Part shown: piece by piece, positions 1-6,103 of the stretch
Layout: each line of letters opens with the position of its first letter
Numbering within the stretch: the first letter of the stretch is position 1
Source of the DNA: Actinomycetales bacterium
Lineage (GTDB): Bacteria > Actinomycetota > Actinomycetes > Actinomycetales > Beutenbergiaceae
Assembly: GCA_016649925.1 (NCBI GenBank)
Contig: JAENWO010000036.1
Span: forward strand, 1 to 12,039
DNA: 12,039 bases
Reading direction: 5' to 3'
The notes under the pieces: generated by a model
Told to the model about the DNA's origin: nothing
The model's database searches: none
The model's input: the letters and a program-made list of their open reading frames with translations, nothing else
Program-made: the position numbers and the translations under genes

Positions 1-262
1 AGTAATCCTGACGGCTTCGACTCCAGAATGTCGATCGTCCGGTGGTGAGGGTGCGATGCAGCGCTTCGTCGTCCATCCAGCCGACCATCAGCACGTCGCC
101 CCCGGCGTCGTCCTGGATGACGGCGCAGACGAGGCCGTCGGCGTCGCGCTTGAGACGCTCCGCGACCGACGGGTCCAGGCCGGCGGCCGGGGTGACGGCC
201 GGGGTGGCGGCCGGGGTGACGGCCGGGGTGACGGCCGGGGTGGGAAGAGTGGCATCGAGCAC
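1..262 (-). CDS. hisI: HisI, phosphoribosyl-AMP cyclohydrolase (partial, C-terminus off the left edge)
   Basis: HisI opens the adenine ring of phosphoribosyl-AMP in the third step of histidine synthesis, in the cytoplasm. The minus-strand frame from position 262 is open to the window edge and gives 87 residues. It contains the family core: GLVCAVIQD at about 43-51, then LMVGWMDDEALHRTL at 58-72, then TGRSTFWSRSRQDY at 74-87; the next codon begins with T, as expected for the usual Trp. The zinc and magnesium ligands of the family lie downstream and are not visible. I chose the GTG at 262-260 because no in-frame start is seen just upstream and an AGGA lies about 8 nt before it. Residues 9-27 are an odd Ala/Val/Thr/Pro repeat placed before the conserved domain. 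It is on the same strand as the two exporter genes, 203 bp after them, and may be read from its own promoter. Family assignment is firm; the start is less so. Confidence 0.9.
   Translation of the reverse strand, partial: MLDATLPTPAVTPAVTPAATPAVTPAAGLDPSVAERLKRDADGLVCAVIQDDAGGDVLMVGWMDDEALHRTLTTGRSTFWSRSRQDY
185..244. repeat. Five tandem copies of a 12-bp unit inside hisI
   Basis: The unit GGCCGGGGTGAC (plus strand) is repeated at 185, 197, 209, 221 and 233. Copies 1, 3 and 4 are identical, copy 2 ends GGC and copy 5 ends GGG. The period is a multiple of three, so on the coding strand it gives a four-residue repeat (T-P-A-V or T-P-A-A) in the HisI N-terminal extension. Copy number could change without a frameshift. 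Confidence 0.95.
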
Positions 263-465
263 GCCCCCGATCCTGCCATGTGCACGCCGACGGCCCGCAC
301 CTGCCCTCACCGGCCGGGCCGCCGCCGCCCTCACCGGCCGGCCCACCTGCGCCCGAACGGGACGTTCTGGCGGCCATCTTGTCCCCTTCGGTCGCGGGGC
401 ACGCACCCAACGGGACCAAAGAGTCGCCGAACCGTCCCGCTCGGCGAACGCCTCGGCTCCCGGTC
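263..465. other. Gap between the exporter operon and hisI
   Basis: No gene is supported here on either strand. The region holds a 15-bp direct repeat (GCCCTCACCGGCCGG at 303-317 and again at 327-341, period 24). The octamer AACGGGAC also occurs twice (356-363 and 409-416). GC-rich self-complementary stretches are present, but there is no clean stem followed by a T-run, so I do not call a terminator. A hisI promoter would lie here, but I see no convincing hexamers. Confidence 0.6.
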
Positions 466-2244
466 CTACTCGCCCTGGGACACCCAGGAGGAGTGCATCT
501 GTGCGTACCGGCCGCCACCGGTGGCGAGCTCGGCGTGGGTGCCGACCTCGACGATCCGGCCGGCGTCGACCACCACCACCAGGTCCGCTGCCTCCGCGGT
601 GGACAGGCGGTGGGCGATCGCCACGGACGTTCGCCCGCTGGTGAGCCCGTCCAGCGCCCGGTTGATCCGGGCCTCGGTGGCCGGGTCGACGGCGGAGGTC
701 GCCTCGTCCAGGACGAGGACATCCGCGTCGGCCAGATAGGCGCGCGCGATCGCGACGAGCTGACGCTCACCCGCGGAGAGGGACTCCCCGCGCTGTCCCA
801 CGTCGGTCTGCACGCCCCGCGGCATCGTGGCCAGCCAGTCGGACAGGCCGAGCTCGCCGAGCGTCTCCTCCACCCGCGCCGGTGAGGCGCCGGAACGGCC
901 GTAGGCGACGTTCGTCGCGATCGTCCCGTCGAAGAGGAAGCCCTCCTGCGGCACGATCACCACGCGCGCGTGCAGGTCGCTCAGGGACAGGTCCCGCAGG
1001 TCCACCCCGTTGATCCGCACCCTGCCCCGGGTCGGGTCCATCAGCCGGGTGAGCAGCTTGGCGAGCGTCGTCTTGCCCGAGCCCGTCTCCCCCACGATCG
1101 CCACGCGTGCGCCCGCGGGCACGGTGAGGTTGATGTCCCGCAGCACGAGGTCACCCCCGGGGTAGGCGAACTCGATCCCCTCGAGCTCGAGGGTCGCCGG
1201 GCCGCGAGGGCCGGGAGGCTGCGGACGCTCGGGCTCGTCGACGTCGAGCGGGGTGTGCACGATCGAGATGACGCGGCGCCACCCGGCGACGGCATTCTGC
1301 AGCTCGTTGAGGACCTCGGTGGCGGACTGCACGGGGCCGGTGAAGATCTGTACCAGGAAGAGGAACGCGACCAGGGCGCCCACCGTGATCTCCCCCGCGA
1401 TGCCGAGCATCGTGCCCGCCACCACGACGGCGCCGAGGGCCAGGCCGGAGAGCAGCACACCGGAGGAGAACGCGACGGAGGCGAACGTCTGAGCCTTCAC
1501 AGCGGCGTTGCGGTGGTCCGAGATCGCCGTGTCGATCCGGTGCTGGGTGCGCAGTCCGGCACCGTAGACGCGGATCGTCTGCGCGCCGACCACGGACTCC
1601 GAGATCACGGCGAGCATGCTTCCGACGCGCACCCGGACGATGCCGTAGGCGGTGTTCAGCGCACGCTGCGCGCGGGGGGCGAGGAGCGCCATCGGCACGA
1701 AGGCCAGCCACACGATGATCGTCAGCTGCCAGGAGTACAGGGCCATCGCGACCGTGGCCCCGAGGATCTGGAGCACCGAGAGCAGCAGCATCAGGCCGCC
1801 CCACTGCACGAACATCGAGATGGTGTCGACGTCGCTCGTCACCCGCGAGACGAGGGACCCGCGGCGCTCGGTGTTCTGGGTGAGGACCGAGAGGTCGTGC
1901 ACGTGCCGGAAAGCCCGGATCCGCAGCTGGGCCAGGCCCGCCTCCGCCGCCTTGAACAGGCGCACGTTCACCCACGTCGTGCAGGCGCTGGTGACCAGCA
2001 ACCCGCCGGCCGCGGCCAGGCACAGCGTCAGGACGAGGTCGGTGTCCACGCCGCCCGGACCACCGATGCCGGCATCGGTGGTGCGCTGCACCGCGAACGG
2101 GACGATGAGCCGGCCGACGGTGGCGAACAGGGCGAGCACGAACGTCAGGCCCAGCCCGCGGCGCATCGCGGGCGAGAGCCGCAGGCCCTCCCGCACGGTG
2201 CCGAGGACGCCGAGGGTGGAGGACTGCTCGATCTGCGCGCTCAT
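466..2244 (-). CDS. ABC exporter half-transporter, catalytic (consensus-site) subunit
   Basis: This 592-residue protein has an N-terminal membrane domain (about residues 25-325, several hydrophobic helices) fused to an ATPase domain (about 350-590), the layout and length of type IV (multidrug/lipid-type) ABC exporters. Visible motifs are Walker A GETGSGKTT at 385-393, Q-loop Gln433, signature LSAGE at 489-493 (not the usual LSGGQ), Walker B ending in Asp513 with catalytic Glu514, and switch His545. Walker A, Walker B and His are all intact, so this chain supplies the working half of the consensus ATP site, while its odd signature faces the partner's degenerate site. The ATG overlaps the partner gene's stop (ATGA, 2241-2244), and GGGAGG lies 7 nt before it, so the two are co-translated. 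The substrate cannot be read from sequence; drug or lipid export is typical of the family. Confidence 0.93.
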   Translation of the reverse strand: MSAQIEQSSTLGVLGTVREGLRLSPAMRRGLGLTFVLALFATVGRLIVPFAVQRTTDAGIGGPGGVDTDLVLTLCLAAAGGLLVTSACTTWVNVRLFKAAEAGLAQLRIRAFRHVHDLSVLTQNTERRGSLVSRVTSDVDTISMFVQWGGLMLLLSVLQILGATVAMALYSWQLTIIVWLAFVPMALLAPRAQRALNTAYGIVRVRVGSMLAVISESVVGAQTIRVYGAGLRTQHRIDTAISDHRNAAVKAQTFASVAFSSGVLLSGLALGAVVVAGTMLGIAGEITVGALVAFLFLVQIFTGPVQSATEVLNELQNAVAGWRRVISIVHTPLDVDEPERPQPPGPRGPATLELEGIEFAYPGGDLVLRDINLTVPAGARVAIVGETGSGKTTLAKLLTRLMDPTRGRVRINGVDLRDLSLSDLHARVVIVPQEGFLFDGTIATNVAYGRSGASPARVEETLGELGLSDWLATMPRGVQTDVGQRGESLSAGERQLVAIARAYLADADVLVLDEATSAVDPATEARINRALDGLTSGRTSVAIAHRLSTAEAADLVVVVDAGRIVEVGTHAELATGGGRYAQMHSSWVSQGE

Positions 2245-4106
2245 CGGCCCGCCTCCCGTTCGGCGCGTCCGCGCTGGTAGGCCGTGACGAGGTGCCGGTA
2301 CCCCAGGTCCCGGGCCAGCAGCTCCGGGTGCGTGCCCTGGTCGACGACGAGGCCGCGCTCGAGGTGCAGCACCGAGGATGCGAGCGCGATCGTCGCGGTG
2401 CGGTAGGCGACGAGGATGACCGTGACATCACCCACCTGCTCCCGGAGCCCGGCGAGGATCTGCTGCTCCACGAGGGGATCGACGGCGGAGGTCGCGTCGT
2501 CGAGGATGAGCAGCCTCGGGCGCCGGATCAGGGCGCGGGCGATGGCCAGGCGTTGGCGCTGCCCACCGGAGATGCTCGCCCCCCGTTCCCCCACGACGGT
2601 GTCCAGGCCCTGGGGCAGCGCGGCGACGAAGCCGTCGGCGCGCGCGGTGCGCAGCGCCCGCCAGACCTCGTCGTCGGTGAAGGCGCTGCCGCCGTCCTCG
2701 ACGTCGTCGCCGAGTGCGACGTTCCCGCGGATCGTGTCCTCGAACACGAACGTCGACTGGGCGACGAGGGCGATGGCATCGGTGCGGGAGCGCGCGCCGA
2801 CGTCTCGCGCGTCCACGCCGTCGTACCTCATCGACCCGGAGGTGGGATCGCTCATCCGGGCGAGGACGTCCACGAGCGTGGACTTCCCGGCCCCGGTGGG
2901 ACCGACGACGGCGAGCGTCTGCCCGGGCTCGACGGCGAAGCTCACGCCGCGCAGAAGCTCCGCGGTGGTGCGCTCGCCCTGGGCGTCGAAGCTCGGCACG
3001 GCGAGGGTGACGTCCTCCACCTCCACGCGCATCCCGCCGTGGGCCGGGAGCCCGGCCGTGCCGTCCGTCAGGTAGCCGCGCGCGTCGATGACACGGGAGA
3101 TCCGGTCGTGTCCGACGAGGGAGCGCGGGATGTCCCCGAGCACGAACCCGATGGCCCGCACGGGGAACGTCATCACGGTGAGCAGGTACGCCGTCGTGAT
3201 GACGTCCCCTGTGCCGATGACACCGGAGTCGATGCGGTGGGCGCCCACGAGGAGCACAGCGAGCGTGGCCAGCGCGGGGAGCAGGTCGATGACCGGGTCG
3301 AACACGGACCGGACGCGCCCGACGGCGATGTTCGCGTCGCGCAGCCGGTGCGTCACGGTGGTGAACCGGTCCTCCTCCAGCTGCTCGGTGCCGAGCGACT
3401 TCACCACGGCGGCCGCCTCGAAGCTCTCGTGCGCGACGTCGGAGACGGCGGCCCGCTCGTGCTGGACGACGGTGATGGCAGGGGACATGTACCGGCGGTA
3501 GACGACGTTCGCGGCGAGCACGAGCGGCAGGACGCTCACTCCGATCGCGCCGAGCACGAGGTCTGCCCAGAGCATCGCGACGCTCGCCAGGACGATCATC
3601 ACGAGCACCCCGATCGCGAACGGCAGGGGCACGAACACCCCACCGGCCGCCTCGGCGTCGGCGTTGGCGTTGGAGAGCAGCTGGCCCGCAGGGTGGCGCC
3701 GGTGCCACGACATCGGCAGGCGCAGGTACTGGCGCGTCACCCGGCGACGGTGACCGGCCTGCACGTCGAACGCCGCCATCCCGGCGTAGACGCGTCGAAG
3801 CGCCACGGCCACCGCGGTGACCAGGCCGATGGCGAACAGCACGACGCCGGCCCACCAGATGTGCGAGCTCGGCACCTGGCCGCCCTCGAGCGCGGGTACC
3901 ACCACGCGGTCCGTGATCCGGCCCAGCGCCCAGCCGGACGCCACCAGCCCGACGCCGTAGACGGCGCTCGCCCCGATCGCGATCGCGAACGTGCGCGGCT
4001 CCGAGCGGATCCCCCGCCCGAGGAGGAGAAGCGAGCGCCGGACGGCTCCGCCGGGGAGCGCGAACGCGGCTTCGGTCGGCGGGGCCGGTAAGGGCGACGG
4101 TCGCAT
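2241..4106 (-). CDS. ABC exporter half-transporter, degenerate-site subunit
   Basis: This 621-residue chain is the first gene of the exporter pair. A membrane domain (about residues 35-330) precedes an ATPase domain (about 358-615). Walker A is GPTGAGKST at 402-410 and the signature is ISGGQ at 512-516. Walker B ends Asp536-Asp537, so Asp stands where the catalytic Glu is expected. The switch position in the VAYRT segment is Tyr568 in place of His. Two such losses in one chain, with a canonical signature, are the mark of the non-catalytic partner in heterodimeric exporters such as TM287/288 and BmrCD. The start at 4106 is supported by AAGGAGT 10 nt upstream. The gene faces a 509-bp divergent intergenic region with operator-like palindromes, so regulated expression is likely but not shown. 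Confidence 0.93.
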   Translation of the reverse strand: MRPSPLPAPPTEAAFALPGGAVRRSLLLLGRGIRSEPRTFAIAIGASAVYGVGLVASGWALGRITDRVVVPALEGGQVPSSHIWWAGVVLFAIGLVTAVAVALRRVYAGMAAFDVQAGHRRRVTRQYLRLPMSWHRRHPAGQLLSNANADAEAAGGVFVPLPFAIGVLVMIVLASVAMLWADLVLGAIGVSVLPLVLAANVVYRRYMSPAITVVQHERAAVSDVAHESFEAAAVVKSLGTEQLEEDRFTTVTHRLRDANIAVGRVRSVFDPVIDLLPALATLAVLLVGAHRIDSGVIGTGDVITTAYLLTVMTFPVRAIGFVLGDIPRSLVGHDRISRVIDARGYLTDGTAGLPAHGGMRVEVEDVTLAVPSFDAQGERTTAELLRGVSFAVEPGQTLAVVGPTGAGKSTLVDVLARMSDPTSGSMRYDGVDARDVGARSRTDAIALVAQSTFVFEDTIRGNVALGDDVEDGGSAFTDDEVWRALRTARADGFVAALPQGLDTVVGERGASISGGQRQRLAIARALIRRPRLLILDDATSAVDPLVEQQILAGLREQVGDVTVILVAYRTATIALASSVLHLERGLVVDQGTHPELLARDLGYRHLVTAYQRGRAEREAGR

Positions 4107-4116
4107 GCCGGCGGGG

Positions 4117-4123
4117 ACTCCTT
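4117..4123 (-). promoter_or_regulatory. Ribosome binding site of the exporter operon
   Basis: AAGGAGT on the minus strand, 10 nt before the ATG at 4106. It fixes the start of the first exporter gene and implies a transcript with a leader, unlike the probably leaderless dop and TIGR03085 genes. Confidence 0.75.
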
Positions 4124-4158
4124 GGCTGGTCAGTGCGTTCGGGCACAGCAGTGCACGA

Positions 4159-4168
4159 GAAACGTTTC
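4159..4168. promoter_or_regulatory. GAAACGTTTC palindrome, LacI-family operator-like
   Basis: A perfect 10-bp palindrome with a central CG, the usual core of LacI-family operators. It sits 53 bp upstream of the exporter ATG in an AT-rich patch that stands out from the GC-rich surroundings. No LacI-type regulator gene is in the window, so the role is inferred from sequence alone. Confidence 0.45.
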
Positions 4169-4174
4169 GATTTC

Positions 4175-4189
4175 TGTGATTCTTTCACA
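4175..4189. promoter_or_regulatory. TGTGA-N5-TCACA inverted repeat, CRP/GlxR-like
   Basis: A perfect 5-bp inverted repeat, TGTGA TTCTT TCACA, 6 bp from the GAAACGTTTC palindrome. CRP and GlxR sites have the same half-sites but a 6-bp spacer; this one is one base short. It may be a weak or variant CRP-family site, or the site of another regulator. Confidence 0.35.
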
Positions 4190-4287
4190 CGGGGATCGGC
4201 CCGCGCTCGCTGGCGGCTCGGATCGTTCACCTGTGGAGCAGCCCGCGTCCTCGGGCGGTGCGTCTGCCCCGCCGGGAGCGACCCTCA

Positions 4288-4322
4288 CTGACCGAGCAGT
4301 TGGTGGCCTACCGATCGGTCAG
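4288..4322. promoter_or_regulatory. CTGACCGA...TCGGTCAG inverted repeat with nested palindrome
   Basis: Eight-base arms CTGACCGA (4288-4295) and TCGGTCAG (4315-4322) are exact reverse complements across 19 bp. The right arm overlaps a perfect 10-bp palindrome ACCGATCGGT (4310-4319). Palindromes of this kind are common TetR-family operators. The site lies between the divergent exporter and TIGR03085 genes and could serve either. No TetR gene is present nearby. Confidence 0.4.
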
Positions 4323-4516
4323 GTGGTGTGGTGCGCATGGCGCGAGGCACCGCAGGCACAGCAGCGGGCCGTCGCCGTGCCGCCCCAGACACCCTGACCA
4401 GCTCGCATCACCCCGACCGACAGGAGCACCATCTCCACCCTCCTCTGCCGGCTGGCACGCGCCGCGAGCTCAGTGAGTCGCGGACCATGGCGACAGTGGA
4501 CGCGTGAGGCGGTCGT

Positions 4517-4589
4517 CGTCGTCGTCGTCGGAATGCTCCCATGCCGTCCGGAACGTCGTCGTCGTCGGAATGCTCCCATGCCGTCCGGA
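4517..4589. repeat. Two tandem 37-bp repeats upstream of the TIGR03085 gene
   Basis: Positions 4517-4552 and 4554-4589 are identical over 36 bp, period 37. Each copy is a GTC triplet run followed by GGAATGCTCCCATGCCGTCC. The first GTC run is six triplets (4512-4529), the second four (4555-4566). Within each copy CGGAATG and CATGCCG can pair around CTCC with one mismatch. The array ends 26 bp before the ATG of the next gene, so it covers the likely promoter region. Confidence 0.9.
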
Positions 4590-4603
4590 GCGCCGTCGTG
4601 TGT

Positions 4604-4615
4604 CAGGCTGGCCCG
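4604..4615 (+). promoter_or_regulatory. Possible leaderless promoter (-10) of the TIGR03085 gene
   Basis: CAGGCT at 4604-4609 followed by six bases and then the ATG at 4616. This spacing would place the RNA start at the ATG, and no good Shine-Dalgarno sequence is visible. It resembles the stronger TAGGCT-N6-GTG before dop. No clear -35 is seen. Confidence 0.35.
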
Positions 4616-5266
4616 ATGTGGTGGAACCAGCAGGAGCAGGACGCGCTGACCAAGTCACTTCGCGATGCCGGACCCGATGCGTCGACGCTGTGCGAGGGGT
4701 GGCGCACCCGGCACCTGGCGGCGCACCTGTATCTCCGCGGTCACGAGCCGTGGCGCCTCGCCGGGATGGTGGTGCCCTGGGCGCGGGACGGTCTCGAGGA
4801 GCTCGTCCAGCGCACCGGCGACGAGGCGCGTGAGCCCGAGGCCTACGCCGAGCTCCTGGACCGCTTCACTGCTCCGCCGACCGGCGCGAACCCGATGCGG
4901 CTGTTCTCCCAGCGCGCCACGGAGGCTGCGAACCTCGTGGAGTACGTGATCCACCACGAGGACGTCCGTCGTGCCGGGGACGACCCCTCCTCGCCGCGTG
5001 AGCTGCCCGCTGCCATGCAGGATGCGATCTGGGCGCAGTCGGCCCGGATGGCGTCGCTGGGCTACCGCTCCTGCCCGGTGGGCGTCGTCCTGGTCGTGCC
5101 GGACGGTCCGCGCCGAGTGGTCCGCAAGGGCTCGACCTCGGTGGCCGTGACCGGCGCACCCGTGGAGCTCGCGCTGTTCGGCGCCGGGCGCCGCGAGCAG
5201 GCCCGGGTCCGGATCACCGGTGACCCGGAGGCGGTCGCCGCGTTCGAGGCGTTCGCCCAAACCTGA
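4616..5266 (+). CDS. TIGR03085-family metal-binding protein (DinB/maleylpyruvate isomerase-like fold)
   Basis: This 216-residue protein is the only gene on the plus strand. It has the family's opening pattern, with CEGW at 26-29 followed by TRHLAAHL at 31-38 (His37), and the later segment NLVEYVIHHEDVRRA at 106-120 (His113, His114). In the wider DinB/mycothiol-dependent maleylpyruvate isomerase N-domain superfamily, such His residues bind a divalent metal. The precise reaction of TIGR03085 proteins is unknown to me. The C-terminal third (about 140-216) is a beta-rich segment of the sort found in this family. The open frame extends upstream to 4541, but I take the ATG at 4616 because the conserved family sequence begins there and the upstream codons fall in the tandem repeats. 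It converges with hisF across a strong hairpin. Confidence 0.85.
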   Translation: MWWNQQEQDALTKSLRDAGPDASTLCEGWRTRHLAAHLYLRGHEPWRLAGMVVPWARDGLEELVQRTGDEAREPEAYAELLDRFTAPPTGANPMRLFSQRATEAANLVEYVIHHEDVRRAGDDPSSPRELPAAMQDAIWAQSARMASLGYRSCPVGVVLVVPDGPRRVVRKGSTSVAVTGAPVELALFGAGRREQARVRITGDPEAVAAFEAFAQT

Positions 5267-5275
5267 GCTCCACCC

Positions 5276-5318
5276 AACCCCGGCACGCGAGTGCCGGGGT
5301 TGCACTCGCGTGCCGGGG
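5276..5318. terminator. Bidirectional terminator with two alternative hairpins
   Basis: The 66-bp gap between two convergent genes holds two overlapping perfect stems. One has arms 5276-5286 and 5291-5301 (11 bp, loop GCGA). The other has arms 5278-5294 and 5302-5318 (17 bp, 7-nt loop). They share bases, so only one can form at a time. No T-run follows on either side, which is common for actinobacterial hairpin terminators. Position and symmetry suggest it stops transcription from both directions. Confidence 0.8.
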
Positions 5319-5332
5319 CCCGTCTGCTTGGC

Positions 5333-6103
5333 TCAGCGGACGGCGAAGCCCGCGGCTCGCAGGTGGTCCTTGACCTGGCCGATCGTCAGCGTGCCGTAGT
5401 GGAACACGCTCGCCGCCAGCAGCGCGTCCGCCCCGGCGCGCGCCGCCTCGACGAAGTGCTCCGGCGTCCCGGCCCCGCCGCTCGCGATGAGCGGCACGTG
5501 CACCTCGGCCCGCACCGCCGTCAGCATCTCCAGGTCGAACCCGGAGGTGGTGCCGTCGGCGTCGATCGAGTTGAGCAGGATCTCCCCCACCCCGGCCTCG
5601 GCGGCCCGGCGCACCCAGTCGAGGGCGTCGATGCCCGTGCCCTGCCGGCCACCGTGGGTGGTGACCTCATAGCCGGACGCCGTCGCGACGTCGCCCCGGG
5701 TGCGGCGGGCGTCCACGGAGAGCACGAGGACCTGCGAGCCGTAGCGGTGGGCGATCTCCGAGATGAGCTCGGGGCGGGCGATGGCCGCCGTGTTGACCCC
5801 GACCTTGTCCGCGCCCGCGCGAAGCAGGGCATCGACGTCGGCCACGCTGCGCACGCCCCCGCCGACGGTGAGGGGGACGAACACCTCGTCCGCGGTGCGT
5901 CCGACGATCTCCAGGGTGGTCGCCCGGCCCTGCGTGGAGGCGCTCACGTCGAGGAACGTGATCTCGTCGGCGCCCTCGGCGTCGTACCGGCGGGCGCGCT
6001 CGACGGGGTCCCCCGCGTCGCGCAGGTTCTCGAAGTTGACGCCCTTGACCACGCGGCCGGCGTTGACGTCCAGGCAGGGGATCACCCGCAGGGCGACGCT
6101 CAT
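5333..6103 (-). CDS. hisF: HisF, imidazole glycerol phosphate synthase cyclase subunit
   Basis: HisF is a cytoplasmic (beta/alpha)8-barrel that uses ammonia from its partner HisH to turn PRFAR into imidazole glycerol phosphate and AICAR. At 256 residues it has normal length. The first catalytic Asp is Asp12 in IPCLDVNAG, and the second is Asp131 in LSVDARR. Phosphate-binding loops are visible as VGGGVRS at about 80-86 and ASGGAGT near residue 224. The ATG at 6103 overlaps the stop of the FKBP gene (ATGA, 6100-6103) and has GGAGGAG just upstream, so it should be translated together with that gene. The usual neighbours hisH and hisA are not in the window. hisI lies about 5 kb further on, with unrelated genes between. 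It ends at the bidirectional hairpin. Confidence 0.97.
   Translation of the reverse strand: MSVALRVIPCLDVNAGRVVKGVNFENLRDAGDPVERARRYDAEGADEITFLDVSASTQGRATTLEIVGRTADEVFVPLTVGGGVRSVADVDALLRAGADKVGVNTAAIARPELISEIAHRYGSQVLVLSVDARRTRGDVATASGYEVTTHGGRQGTGIDALDWVRRAAEAGVGEILLNSIDADGTTSGFDLEMLTAVRAEVHVPLIASGGAGTPEHFVEAARAGADALLAASVFHYGTLTIGQVKDHLRAAGFAVR

Larger units (their letters stand above)
4107..4615. other. Long divergent intergenic region
   Basis: This 509-bp region lies between the divergent exporter operon (minus) and the TIGR03085 gene (plus). I found no ORF with a recognisable product or coding-like composition. From left to right it holds the exporter ribosome site, an AT-rich patch with two palindromes (4155-4190), a TetR-operator-like inverted repeat (4288-4322), roughly 190 bp with nothing I recognise, two 37-bp tandem repeats (4517-4589) and a possible leaderless promoter for the TIGR03085 gene. 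Confidence 0.7.

Noticed and set aside
406..430. DosR-box-like GGGACCAAAG sequence before hisI
   Set aside because: Only one half-site matches; the second half is shifted by two bases and several consensus positions fail.
970..2280. Long plus-strand open frame opposite the ABC exporter gene
   Set aside because: It is antisense to a clear exporter gene, is rich in Arg, Gly, His and Asp, and has no family features. Open antisense frames are normal in DNA this GC-rich.
2292..4091. 599-codon plus-strand open frame opposite the first exporter gene
   Set aside because: Composition is dominated by Arg, Asp, Gly, His and Val with no motif, and the other strand encodes Walker A, Walker B and signature motifs.
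4258..4476. Small plus-strand frame in the divergent intergenic region, considered as a regulator remnant
   Set aside because: No helix-turn-helix or other recognisable motif, no convincing ribosome site, and composition not gene-like.
4541..4615. Earlier ATG start for the TIGR03085 protein
   Set aside because: The extra 25 residues are translated from the tandem repeats and are not part of the family; conserved sequence begins at 4616.
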